The notes under the pieces are model-generated. The model was not told the DNA's origin. It was given only the letters and a program-made list of their open reading frames with translations, and did no database searches. A program made the translations under genes and the position numbers. A stretch of DNA of 64,000 nt from Albibacterium sp035514885 (GTDB taxonomy: Bacteria > Bacteroidota > Bacteroidia > Sphingobacteriales > Sphingobacteriaceae), in assembly GCF_035514885.1 (NCBI RefSeq), contig NZ_DATJCH010000010.1, positions 124,001 to 188,000 on the forward strand, read 5' to 3'. Below, piece by piece: positions 9,105 through 17,979 of the stretch. How positions within the stretch are numbered: position 1 is the stretch's first letter; the number at the start of each line of letters is the position of its first letter.

Positions 9105-9142
9105 TTTGAATTTTGCAAACATGAGATTGATGCTTGCAAACA
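9105..9142 (+). promoter_or_regulatory. Candidate AraC operator: direct repeats at 21-bp pitch
   Basis: TTGCAAACAT occurs at 9113-9122 and again at 9134-9143, exactly 21 bases apart. The flanking bases (TTGA about 6 bases before each core) are also shared. AraC/XylS proteins classically bind two direct half-sites about 21 bp apart, on one face of the helix. The first half-site is part of a 16-base identity with the promoter region of the upstream AraC gene. Confidence 0.5.
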
Positions 9143-9193
9143 TTATGCTGCCTATCATTCGATCTTTGTTGTATCAAATAAAAAATATAAAAG

Positions 9194-9961
9194 ATGATAA
9201 CAGCAAAAAATAAAACTGCACTTGTAACTGGTGGAAGTCGAGGTTTGGGTAGAAACATGACTATCAGCTTGGCTAAAAAAGGAATTGATGTTGTAATAAC
9301 ATACCAAAGTAATCAACAGAAAGCTGAAGAGGTGGTAGCCGAAATACAGGCGCTTGGTCAAAAAGCCACAGCCTTCCAGTTGGATGCTGCTAATATTCAA
9401 TTGTTTGATGAGTTCTATACTATGTTAGGTGAATATTTAAAGGAGCAGACAGGCATTTCTAAATTTGATTTTCTTATTAACAATGCTGGCACAGCTTTGT
9501 ATGCACCGTTCGCTGAAACTACGGAAAATCAGTTTGATGATGCAATGAATATCCATTACAAAGGTGTATTTTTCTTTACGCAGAAAGCTTTGCCATTTCT
9601 TAACGATGGTGGACGAATTATTAATATCTCCTCGGGACTTACCCGTTTTTCTTTTCCAGGCTCTTCAGCTTATGGATCTATGAAAGGTGCGGTCGAAGTT
9701 TTGACAAAATACCTTGCAAAAGAATTGGGTACGAGGCATATTGCTGTAAACGTAGTAGCTCCCGGAGCGATTGAAACAGATTTTGGTGGCGGCCGGATAA
9801 GAGATGACAAGGAGAGGAATGCAAATGTTGCAAGTTATACTGCGTTGGGCCGTGTAGGTTTGCCAGATGATATTGGAGGTGTTGTATCTTTTTTATGTAC
9901 TGAGGATGCAGGTTGGATTAATGGACAACGTATCGAAGTATCTGGAGGAATGGTTCTTTAA
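9194..9961 (+). CDS. Short-chain dehydrogenase/reductase (classical SDR)
   Basis: The 255-residue protein has the cofactor motif Thr-Gly-Gly-Ser-Arg-Gly-Leu-Gly (about residues 12-19), Asn-Asn-Ala-Gly, and a catalytic Ser/Tyr-x3-Lys in Ser-Ala-Tyr-Gly-Ser-Met-Lys. It ends in the usual Gly-Gly-Met-Val-Leu. Family members reduce or oxidise alcohol/ketone groups with NAD(P)H, and the substrate is unknown. It is flanked by two AraC genes and preceded by the 21-bp-pitch direct repeats. Confidence 0.9.
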   Translation: MITAKNKTALVTGGSRGLGRNMTISLAKKGIDVVITYQSNQQKAEEVVAEIQALGQKATAFQLDAANIQLFDEFYTMLGEYLKEQTGISKFDFLINNAGTALYAPFAETTENQFDDAMNIHYKGVFFFTQKALPFLNDGGRIINISSGLTRFSFPGSSAYGSMKGAVEVLTKYLAKELGTRHIAVNVVAPGAIETDFGGGRIRDDKERNANVASYTALGRVGLPDDIGGVVSFLCTEDAGWINGQRIEVSGGMVL

Positions 9962-10026
9962 TTAGTACTCTCCTAATCATTCTTTGCATTATAAATTGTA
10001 CATTGTATTATAAGGCATGAATATAC

Positions 10027-11013
10027 ATGGTATTTGAATTCACTACTTCCTTCGATTTTGATTTTATTACAGACTTTTCAAAAAAATACAATCTAACTCT
10101 TAAAGATAATTACATCTCTATTCCACCTTCGATGGGAAAAGGATATGTAAGAAAGATAGAATTTGAACCAGATTTTAGACTGTTAATTCACAAGTATAAA
10201 CTTAAGGAAGATTTTGTCATCAAAAGAAACCCTTCAACACGGGCAAATGACCTATTGAGCATTTTCTTTTATAGTAATGAACAGCCAGTTGATTTAGTAT
10301 ATAATCGTGAACAGCCTATAAAATTTTCACAGAAAAGCGGATCGGCAATACAGATTACTACAAATGATTTAAAATCAGTTATCCGGTTTCCTGCAAATAC
10401 AGAAACACAATATGTAGTGGTTGGTATTACACCGTCTAAATTAAATTCGTTATTAACTATTGAAAAAACTACTGGTGTTTTACAAGCAATTACAAAAGGA
10501 TCAGCATCCTTTATGTATTTTGAAAGTATGAACTCAGAGACACAGCAGATTTTGAAAAATATTTCTGCAATCAATATGAATGATAACTTAAGCCATTTTC
10601 TTGTTCAAATTAAAGTGCAGGAACTGTTATATCATTTGCTTTATAAGCTATCTCAGAGAGAGAATACTTCCCAGAAAGCTGTCAATAATTCAGATATTGA
10701 AAAACTAACGGGTGTGCGTAATATTATTTTAGAAAATATAAGTAATCTTCCTTCAATTCACACACTTGCTGTTACAGTCGGTATGAGTGAAACTAAGCTG
10801 AAGCTTTTATTCAAACAGATTTATGGTGATACAATTTACAATTACTATCAAAAAGTAAGAATGGAAGAAGCAGCTTTTCTCTTAAATCATGCTGGAATTT
10901 CTGTTTCAGAGGTGGGCTATCAACTTGGTTTTTCAAACCTCAGTCACTTTAGCCGCCTATTTAAAAGACATTATGGGATGGCACCTAAAAAATATAGTCA
11001 GCAACCGCTCTAA
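10027..11013 (+). CDS. AraC-family transcriptional regulator
   Basis: The 328-residue protein has a divergent N-terminal sensing half and a C-terminal AraC domain (Leu-Ala-Val-Thr-Val-Gly-Met-Ser-Glu-Thr-Lys-Leu-Lys-Leu-Leu-Phe-Lys; second HTH Gly-Ile-Ser-Val-Ser-Glu-Val-Gly-Tyr-Gln-Leu-Gly-Phe). Its N-terminal half is unlike that of the two other AraC proteins nearby, so it belongs to another subfamily. The 3' end overlaps the convergent DUF2652 gene by 29 bases. Confidence 0.86.
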   Translation: MVFEFTTSFDFDFITDFSKKYNLTLKDNYISIPPSMGKGYVRKIEFEPDFRLLIHKYKLKEDFVIKRNPSTRANDLLSIFFYSNEQPVDLVYNREQPIKFSQKSGSAIQITTNDLKSVIRFPANTETQYVVVGITPSKLNSLLTIEKTTGVLQAITKGSASFMYFESMNSETQQILKNISAINMNDNLSHFLVQIKVQELLYHLLYKLSQRENTSQKAVNNSDIEKLTGVRNIILENISNLPSIHTLAVTVGMSETKLKLLFKQIYGDTIYNYYQKVRMEEAAFLLNHAGISVSEVGYQLGFSNLSHFSRLFKRHYGMAPKKYSQQPL

Positions 11014-11662
11014 TTGAATGCAAGTCTTTATTTTCTTCAAAATCTTTATCTTCTTCATAGTCGAAATATGCGTAACCGATTTTTTTCAAATCTCCGTAAA
11101 TTTCACATAATTGACTTCCAGCATAATAACAAGAGCCGGCAAACTTTTTTTCGTTTGCGTTAAAGATACTATTGGTAAGCAAAAAATAAGATTTACTATT
11201 AATGGAATTTTTCAATAGTTGATGTGCTTCAATTATTGCCTTCCCATAAAGTTTTTCAAAATCGCTAATTTTATAGGTTGATATTTCTCCATAATGAGCA
11301 ATAAGTTTTAAGGTTAAATCAATTTTAAAACCGTTTTTGTCGCTTAACTCTTTCACTTTTTTTTGAAAGCTGCTGAGCATGATTTCATATTGGTCTTTTA
11401 TCTGTACTGGAGTTAAGCTATCCTTAATATAAAAGAGAATTGCGTCTCCTTCTATTTCAGAAATTTTGAGATCTAGAACGTTATTATTTATGATAACCTG
11501 AAGAAGCTGTCTTGTTATTTCACGACCTGTTGTGAATTCCGTTTCATTGACAAACTTTGTAAATCCACTAATGTCCGGAATTAAGATTGTACCCTTAAAT
11601 GAATTATCTGATGTATGGAATTTGGTGCTGCTTGATGGTTTTTCTAATACTAATGTACTCAT
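10985..11662 (-). CDS. DUF2652 family protein (class III cyclase-related fold)
   Basis: The 225-residue protein contains Gly-Thr-Ile-Leu-Ile-Pro-Asp-Ile-Ser-Gly-Phe-Thr-Lys-Phe-Val and Glu-Ile-Glu-Gly-Asp-Ala-Ile-Leu-Phe-Tyr, the two metal-binding Asp segments expected of nucleotidyl-cyclase-like domains. DUF2652 proteins share this fold but have no proven cyclase activity, so cAMP synthesis is only a possibility. ATG 11662 lies one base beyond the stop of the SDR gene, indicating translational coupling, and is preferred over an upstream ATG inside that gene. The last 29 bases overlap the convergent AraC gene. Confidence 0.75.
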   Translation of the reverse strand: MSTLVLEKPSSSTKFHTSDNSFKGTILIPDISGFTKFVNETEFTTGREITRQLLQVIINNNVLDLKISEIEGDAILFYIKDSLTPVQIKDQYEIMLSSFQKKVKELSDKNGFKIDLTLKLIAHYGEISTYKISDFEKLYGKAIIEAHQLLKNSINSKSYFLLTNSIFNANEKKFAGSCYYAGSQLCEIYGDLKKIGYAYFDYEEDKDFEENKDLHSIRAVADYIF

Positions 11663-11663
11663 A

Positions 11664-12344
11664 TTATGAATTTCTGTTCTTTTCAATCAATGAAATAAAC
11701 TCATCTTTTATACCGTCACATATAACGACCGAGTTGTATGTACAATTTTCTCTAACTACGGGATCAAAGCTATGTATCTTTATTTTTGAAGGCTTGAATT
11801 CTTTGCATTGTAATTGTGTAAACATATTCAAAGCAGCCTTTGAAGTAGCATAAGCCGTTAAATAATAGTTCGAATAACAGAACCCTTCTTCCTTCATCTT
11901 AGTTATGTCACCTAAAGCACTTGTAATGTTAATAATAGTGGGATTTTCGCTCGCTTCCATAAGTGGCTTTAGTACTTGAATAACTCTTATTACTGCAAAT
12001 AGATTTATTTCGTAAAGCTTTTTTACGTCCTCTATGTTTATCTGATCTATCTTTTGTCCAAAGCCATTCACAACCTCGGCGTTATTAATTAGTAGATCCA
12101 GTTTTCCCCAAGAAGACTTTACCCTGGTATACAATCGAGTCAAATTACTCTCAGACGTAAAATCTACTTCAATTAACTCATAACCTCGTATATTGTCACC
12201 TTCCTCAGATAGAAGCTTATAACTTTCGCCACAGGCCGCAAGTATCACTTTGTAATTATGTTCTAATAGAATATTGGCAAGTGTTTTTCCAAAACCATTT
12301 CCGGCCTCGGTAACTAGTGCTATATTATCCTCTTTCATCTTCAT
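11664..12344 (-). CDS. SDR-family oxidoreductase with altered cofactor motif
   Basis: The 226-residue protein has SDR features: Asn-Asn-Ala-Glu (variant of Asn-Asn-Ala-Gly) near residue 85, and Tyr-Ala-Thr-Ser-Lys as the catalytic Tyr-x3-Lys. The usual Thr-Gly-x3-Gly-x-Gly reads Thr-Glu-Ala-Gly-Asn-Gly-Phe-Gly, so the first glycine is replaced by glutamate. It lies between an AraC gene (20 bases upstream) and the DUF2652 gene (1 base downstream) in an apparent operon. Activity and substrate are uncertain. Confidence 0.8.
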   Translation of the reverse strand: MKMKEDNIALVTEAGNGFGKTLANILLEHNYKVILAACGESYKLLSEEGDNIRGYELIEVDFTSESNLTRLYTRVKSSWGKLDLLINNAEVVNGFGQKIDQINIEDVKKLYEINLFAVIRVIQVLKPLMEASENPTIINITSALGDITKMKEEGFCYSNYYLTAYATSKAALNMFTQLQCKEFKPSKIKIHSFDPVVRENCTYNSVVICDGIKDEFISLIEKNRNS

Positions 12345-12364
12345 CTTTTTTAATTTAAAAATGC

Positions 12365-13252
12365 TTATGTCTTCCTAAATTCATTTGGAGTTGTTCCACT
12401 CTGTTTTTTAAAGAACCTCGTAAAATGAGTCGGTTCTTGAAAGTTTAAACGATAGGCAATCTCTGCAATGTCTAATCCTGAGTATTTGAGTAAACTTTTA
12501 CTCTCAAGAAGTAGTCTTTCATGTATAATATCTTTAGCACTCTTGCCAGTATGTTTTTTTACCGTTGTAGTTAAGTAATTGGGCGTGATATTAAGTTTCT
12601 CCGCATAATCACTTACATTCTTGGTGTCTACATACATTTTATCTACCAGCCCTTCAAACCGGTTGGTTATTATCTGCGATCTTGATAAATGGTTTTCCGT
12701 TGTCTTGTTTCTTTCGAAAATAGCTTTACAGAAATAAAGAAAGGAGCCTAGCATTCCTTCTAACATCCTTTCCTGATAGGGGTGAGGGTTTTTGAATACA
12801 GAATTCATTCTCTCTATATCATAAAACAGTGTCTTATGTTCATCTTTTGTCAACACAAATGAGTAGTTCTCAGTAATTTTTAAAAAAGGAAAATCGCCTA
12901 CTAAATCGGGAAACGACTTCGCAAGAAATTCCTTTTTAAACATAATAAAGAACCCAGTCATATTCTTATCCCTCACCCAAGAAAATATCTGTCCGGGAAT
13001 GACGAACAGTAAAGGATAACCTTCCAGTTTTACGGTATCTGCATTCAGATTAAATTCTGTACTCCCATAGTCGCTCAACAATCCTATTTGATAGAAGTCC
13101 TGCCGATAAGGTGCCATACACCTTCTTGCAGATGGTTCTAAGCTTTCAGCATGAAAAATATCAAAGTCAGGAATATTGCTTCTATGTGGAAAATCAATAG
13201 CTTCGTAAAATTCATCAAAAGTTTCAAAAACCGGTATATCAGCCTTTTTCAT
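12365..13252 (-). CDS. AraC-family transcriptional regulator
   Basis: The 295-residue protein has an N-terminal cupin-like region and a C-terminal HTH pair (Asp-Tyr-Ala-Glu-Lys-Leu-Asn-Ile-Thr-Pro-Asn-Tyr-Leu; Leu-Asp-Ile-Ala-Glu-Ile-Ala-Tyr-Arg-Leu-Asn-Phe-Gln-Glu-Pro-Thr-His-Phe). ATG 13252 is preferred over the TTG at 13255. It begins 62 bases after the end of the RND outer-membrane gene and leads into the SDR and DUF2652 genes on the same strand. It may regulate the pump, the SDR, or both. Confidence 0.87.
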   Translation of the reverse strand: MKKADIPVFETFDEFYEAIDFPHRSNIPDFDIFHAESLEPSARRCMAPYRQDFYQIGLLSDYGSTEFNLNADTVKLEGYPLLFVIPGQIFSWVRDKNMTGFFIMFKKEFLAKSFPDLVGDFPFLKITENYSFVLTKDEHKTLFYDIERMNSVFKNPHPYQERMLEGMLGSFLYFCKAIFERNKTTENHLSRSQIITNRFEGLVDKMYVDTKNVSDYAEKLNITPNYLTTTVKKHTGKSAKDIIHERLLLESKSLLKYSGLDIAEIAYRLNFQEPTHFTRFFKKQSGTTPNEFRKT

Positions 13253-13314
13253 CAAATATCTATTATCTCGGTTAACTACGGTACAACAATACCATTACTT
13301 ACAAATATCATAAA

Positions 13315-14787
13315 TTAATTATCATTCCGGTTTTCTGAAAGTTTCATTTCTTCAAATTTTTGATTTACCTCATCTTCAGTAATAATTTCCCACCCACCTC
13401 CTAAGGCTTTATATATAGCAATTAGTGACGTTGCGGAAGATATTTCGCTAAGTGCCAGAGAATTCTCTGCCACAAGTAATGCATTATCTGCACTTAAATA
13501 ATCAATGAAATTATCAAGCCCCGCATTAAACCTTTGTTTTGCAAACTCTGCAGCCTCTGCACTAGCACGTGAAGATGTACGTAAAATCTCCCTTCTTTTC
13601 AGTTCATGAGTATAATTACTTAAAGAGGTTTTAATTTCTTCCAGTCCCTCTAAAACAGTCTTTTCATATTGGTTAACCGCAGCTAGTGTTAATGCGTCGT
13701 CTCTTCTAATTTGTTGCTTTACACGTCCTAAATTAAAAGCTGCCCAACTGATGCTTGGAAAAATGCTCCATGTAAATGACTCACGACTTCCAAAGTTTGA
13801 AAAATCCACAGCAGAAAAACCTATCGAACCGCCAAATTGAATCTTTGGATAAAGGTCAGCGACGGAAATATTGTATTGTGCAATCCTCTCCTGCAAAATG
13901 GCCTCTGCTAGTCTGACATCTGGTCTACGACGTAGCATCTCCTGCACATTTCCAATTGTAATGGATTCTGGTAAGCTTGGTAGCGGTTGTTTTTTAACAA
14001 TTGATGAACTTAAATTTCCAGGAACTTCACCGACTAAAACACTTAAGCTGTTTTTTAAGGCTTCAATCCTCGCATCCAACCGCGGCATACTTGCACGCGT
14101 TGTTTCTAACTGTGCAAGTGCTCTAGATACATCCAACTTATTGCTTGTACCAGCTTCTGATAGCTTCACCGTTAAATTATAGGTTTCTTCCTGGCCTGTT
14201 AAATTCCGTTTTGCTATATCGTACAAATATTGAGTGCCTCTTAATTCAAGGTAATTGTTTGCTACTTCAGCAAAAATACTGATGTAAACACCATTCATAT
14301 CTGCCAATGCTTGTTGGTTATTGGCATAAGCACCTCTAATTCTATTGGAGACTCTTCCAAAAACATCTACCTCCCAAAATGCATCAAAACTTGTATTGTA
14401 AGTACTATAGGTTGGATTTTCACCTGGCGCAAATACATTTTCACCTGTTCGGGTTCTCGTATAATCACCATTTGCTGTGATCGTAGGTAATCTGTCTAAT
14501 TTTGTACCCTTTAACATGGCTCGAGAGGCTTGAAAATTTGCAACTGCTGAGTTTATGTCCAGGTTGTGTTTCCTTGCCTTTTCAATAAGAGTATCCAATA
14601 CAGGATCATTGAATTCTGACCACCATTCCATCGTTATGGCTGTAGTCTTAAAAACTGAATCTGCTAGTTCTTGTTTCAGGAAGCTGTCTTTTATTGAAAC
14701 ATTTGATACTGTATTATAATCTCGCTTTCTAATACCACAAGAAACAAACACCAGTAATAAAAGGGTTATTAATAATGAACTTTTCAT
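13315..14787 (-). CDS. RND efflux outer-membrane lipoprotein (OprM/NodT type)
   Basis: The 490-residue protein has a lipoprotein signal with Phe-Val-Ser-Cys at about residue 17. It shows two tandem outer-membrane-efflux repeats and the typical phrases Trp-Trp-Ser-Glu-Phe-Asn-Asp-Pro-Val-Leu-Asp and Arg-Arg-Pro-Asp-Val-Arg-Leu-Ala-Glu. It forms the outer-membrane duct of the RND pump encoded directly upstream (11-base gap). Confidence 0.92.
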   Translation of the reverse strand: MKSSLLITLLLLVFVSCGIRKRDYNTVSNVSIKDSFLKQELADSVFKTTAITMEWWSEFNDPVLDTLIEKARKHNLDINSAVANFQASRAMLKGTKLDRLPTITANGDYTRTRTGENVFAPGENPTYSTYNTSFDAFWEVDVFGRVSNRIRGAYANNQQALADMNGVYISIFAEVANNYLELRGTQYLYDIAKRNLTGQEETYNLTVKLSEAGTSNKLDVSRALAQLETTRASMPRLDARIEALKNSLSVLVGEVPGNLSSSIVKKQPLPSLPESITIGNVQEMLRRRPDVRLAEAILQERIAQYNISVADLYPKIQFGGSIGFSAVDFSNFGSRESFTWSIFPSISWAAFNLGRVKQQIRRDDALTLAAVNQYEKTVLEGLEEIKTSLSNYTHELKRREILRTSSRASAEAAEFAKQRFNAGLDNFIDYLSADNALLVAENSLALSEISSATSLIAIYKALGGGWEIITEDEVNQKFEEMKLSENRNDN

Positions 14788-14798
14788 TTTGTATTTTT

Positions 14799-17700
14799 TT
14801 ATTTGTTCAATTCATTGTTTGTTGATTCTATTTCCTTCTTTTTAGGCTTAGTCGTCCATTTCCTGCCTAGGTAATAGAATAGTGGTGTAAGAAAAACTCC
14901 AAAAATTGTCACTCCAAGCATTCCACTGAATACCGCAATCCCAAGTGAAACTCGTAGTTCAGCGCCTGCACCAGTAGAGAGTGCCAAGGGCAATACCCCC
15001 AAAATAAAGGCCATTGCTGTCATCAAAATAGGACGTAACCTTAACCTTGAAGCTTCTATAACAGCTTTTTTTAATTCTATTCCCTGTTCTTCCAGTTGTT
15101 TAGCAAATTCGACGATTAATATGGCATTCTTACTTGCAAGACCGACCAGAACGACCAAGCCTATTTGCACCATTATATTATTGTCTAATCCTGCAATATC
15201 TACACCTATCATTGCAAATAGAAGTACCATAGGCACAATAAAAATGACAGCTAGTGGTAAAACTAAACTTTCAAATTGAGCAGCTAATAGAAGGAAAACG
15301 AAGACTACAGCCAAAAGAAATGCTATACTTGCTGTATTCCCTGTCTGTTTCTCCTGATAGGCAATCTCTGTCCATTCGTAAGAAATACCCTGCGGTAGAA
15401 CTTGTTCTGCCAATTCCTCCATTCTATCCAATGCTTGTCCTGAGCTATATCCCGGTGAAAAAGATCCATTTAAAGAAGCAGAAGGATACATGTTGAATCT
15501 TGGTATTATGGATGCTCCAGCTATGTTTTCTTGCTTGGCAATCGTGCCTAGCGGAACCATTCCTCCTTCATTATTCCGTACCTTAATCTTTAATATATCT
15601 TCCGGTGTTAAGCGGTTTGGCGCGTCTGCCTGAGCAATAACCTGAAATGTTCTTCCCAGATAGTTAAATTCATTCACAAACGCAGATCCCATATAGACTT
15701 CAAGGGACTGAAAGATATCTTGAACATTTAGATTCAGTTTTTCTGCTTTTACACGATCTATGTCCAGATATAATTGTGGAGTTTGATTATTTAAAAAGGT
15801 AAATACATTACTTAGCACCGGGTCTTGGTTCGCTGCCAAAGCAAGTGCATTAGTAGCTTCCAGTAATTTATCTGTTCCTAAGTTTCCTCTATCCTGAACC
15901 ATCATTTTAAAACCACCGGCATTACCAATACCACTAACCGATGGGGGAGGGATTACCAAAACTGTAGCCTCATCAATTTGAGCCATTGTTCCTTGAATCG
16001 TTCCCATTAAATCCTCGTATTTAATACCCTTGTCATCTCTGTCATCAAAATCGTCAAGTACTAGAAATGCTACAGCCGAGTTGGACGCATTTGTAGACGA
16101 TATTGGGTCGTATCCCGTAAACGATATGGCATCTGCCACCCCGTCAATTTTCAAGGAAGCATCTAAAACCTTTTTTACCACATTATCTGTACGAGATAAA
16201 GAAGATCCAGGTGGCAATTGAATTACAGTAATAAAATATTGCTGATCCATCGCCGGGATAAATCCTTTAGGAACTCTGTTAAACTCAAATCCGGTAAGTA
16301 AAATCAGTCCGAAATAAACGAACAGAACCATAATTGATGACCGTACAAGTTTTCGAACGCCATTTCCATACCTGTTAGAGATATTCTCCATAAACAAGTT
16401 GAACTTGTCTCCGATATAAATAAAAGGCTTAAGAATTATAAAAGGCTTACTTTCATTTTCTTTTTCCTCATGGCGCATTAGTAGAGCAGCCATTGCCGGA
16501 CTTAAGGTAAGCGAAACAAATACCGAAATAGTGGTAGCTACGGCAATCGTCAATCCGAATTGTTTATAAAACTGACCAGATATACCTTCTAAAAAAGCAG
16601 TGGGAATGAATACTGCAATTAGCACTAAACCGATAGCCACCAATGCACCACCAACTTCATCCATGGTTTTAACAGCAGCTTCTTTTGGCGATAAGCCTTT
16701 TCTCAAGTATCGCTCCATATTTTCCACCACGACGATGGCGTCATCTACAACTATACCAATGGCTAGTACAAGTCCAAACAGGGTTAGTGTATTCAAAGAA
16801 AATCCCAGAGCTTGCATGATAGCAAAAGTTCCTATTAAAGAAACCGGTATGGCTAATATTGGAATGATAGCAGCCCTCCATGATTGTAAAAACAAGAGAA
16901 TTACAAAAATAACCAACAGTACCGCCTCAAAAATTGTATGGTAAACCTCATCTATTGATTTTTGAATGAATCTGGTAGGGTTGTATGCAATCTTATATTT
17001 AAGATCTGATGGAAAGCTCTTTGAAAGTTCCTCCATTTTACTCTGAATTTCTGCAGCCGTCTCAAGTGCATTACCCCCTGGTTGTTGAAAAATAGGCATT
17101 GCAACCGACTGTTGTTTCCCTAAATAACCACGTGTTGTATAATTTTGAGCACCTAATTCTACTCTGGCAACATCTTTAAGCCTTACTATACGCCCGTCTT
17201 CTCCAGATTTTATAATAACATTTTCGAATTGTTCAATTGAAGCAAGTTTATCTTGTGTCTGTATATTTACTTCAAAAGCCGTTTGGCCTCCAGAAGGCGA
17301 AGTATTCAGCGTACCACCTGCAATCTGAACATTCTGTGCTCGTAGAGCTTCCACTACTTCCGCAGCATTGATATCTAAGTTTGCTATTTTATCTGGATCC
17401 ATCCAAATACGCATAGCATATTCAGCAGCTCCAAATAGTTGTATATTCCCAATACCTTTAATTCTGGCCAGTTCATCCTTTAATTGGAGAACGGCATAGT
17501 TACCCATATAGGTCTGATCATAAGTTTTATTAGGAGAATACAGATTTATTACCATAAGGATATCCGGTGACACTTTTTTTGTCGTAATACCCAATCTTCT
17601 CACGGATTCCGGTAAACGAGGTTCTGCAATGGCAACACGGTTTTGTACTTGTACCTGTGCCTTATCTAAATCGGTACCAAGCTCAAAGGCTACCTGCAAG

Positions 17701-17972
17701 GTTACCCGACCATCTGCTGCAGATTGAGAAGTCATGTAAATAAGTCCCTCTACACCGTTAATTTCCTTTTCTAATGGTCCAGCTACCGTACTAGAAAGTG
17801 TTTTTGCATTTGCTCCTGGATATATAGCTACCACCTCTATCGTAGGAGGAGCAACATCCGGAAACTGAGATGTGGGAAGTGATACATAAGCCAATCCTCC
17901 CACGATAAGAATAAGTACACTTAGTACTGCGGAAAAGATCGGTCTTTCTATAAAAAATTGACTAAATTTCAT
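14799..17972 (-). CDS. RND multidrug efflux permease, HAE1 family (AcrB/MexB-like)
   Basis: The 1057-residue protein has the length and twelve-helix, two-repeat layout of HAE1 pumps. The N-terminus reads Phe-Phe-Ile-Glu-Arg-Pro-Ile-Phe. The proton-relay Asp pair appears in TM4 (Gly-Ile-Val-Val-Asp-Asp-Ala-Ile-Val-Val-Val-Glu-Asn), and the second half has Gly-Leu-Ala-Ser-Lys-Asn-Ala-Ile-Leu-Ile-Val-Glu-Phe-Ala. It is a proton-driven inner-membrane exporter of amphiphilic compounds. It is the middle gene of adaptor-pump-channel, with 7- and 11-base spacers. Confidence 0.95.
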   Translation of the reverse strand: MKFSQFFIERPIFSAVLSVLILIVGGLAYVSLPTSQFPDVAPPTIEVVAIYPGANAKTLSSTVAGPLEKEINGVEGLIYMTSQSAADGRVTLQVAFELGTDLDKAQVQVQNRVAIAEPRLPESVRRLGITTKKVSPDILMVINLYSPNKTYDQTYMGNYAVLQLKDELARIKGIGNIQLFGAAEYAMRIWMDPDKIANLDINAAEVVEALRAQNVQIAGGTLNTSPSGGQTAFEVNIQTQDKLASIEQFENVIIKSGEDGRIVRLKDVARVELGAQNYTTRGYLGKQQSVAMPIFQQPGGNALETAAEIQSKMEELSKSFPSDLKYKIAYNPTRFIQKSIDEVYHTIFEAVLLVIFVILLFLQSWRAAIIPILAIPVSLIGTFAIMQALGFSLNTLTLFGLVLAIGIVVDDAIVVVENMERYLRKGLSPKEAAVKTMDEVGGALVAIGLVLIAVFIPTAFLEGISGQFYKQFGLTIAVATTISVFVSLTLSPAMAALLMRHEEKENESKPFIILKPFIYIGDKFNLFMENISNRYGNGVRKLVRSSIMVLFVYFGLILLTGFEFNRVPKGFIPAMDQQYFITVIQLPPGSSLSRTDNVVKKVLDASLKIDGVADAISFTGYDPISSTNASNSAVAFLVLDDFDDRDDKGIKYEDLMGTIQGTMAQIDEATVLVIPPPSVSGIGNAGGFKMMVQDRGNLGTDKLLEATNALALAANQDPVLSNVFTFLNNQTPQLYLDIDRVKAEKLNLNVQDIFQSLEVYMGSAFVNEFNYLGRTFQVIAQADAPNRLTPEDILKIKVRNNEGGMVPLGTIAKQENIAGASIIPRFNMYPSASLNGSFSPGYSSGQALDRMEELAEQVLPQGISYEWTEIAYQEKQTGNTASIAFLLAVVFVFLLLAAQFESLVLPLAVIFIVPMVLLFAMIGVDIAGLDNNIMVQIGLVVLVGLASKNAILIVEFAKQLEEQGIELKKAVIEASRLRLRPILMTAMAFILGVLPLALSTGAGAELRVSLGIAVFSGMLGVTIFGVFLTPLFYYLGRKWTTKPKKKEIESTNNELNK

Positions 17973-17979
17973 GTTCTGA

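Noticed and set aside
9962..10026. AraC operator before the third AraC gene
   Set aside because: Only short ATTATAA repeats occur there; they are self-palindromic and expected by chance in such AT-rich DNA.
16600..16944. Long plus-strand frames opposite the RND permease
   Set aside because: They are low-complexity Ser/Thr/Ala-rich translations complementary to conserved transmembrane segments of the pump.
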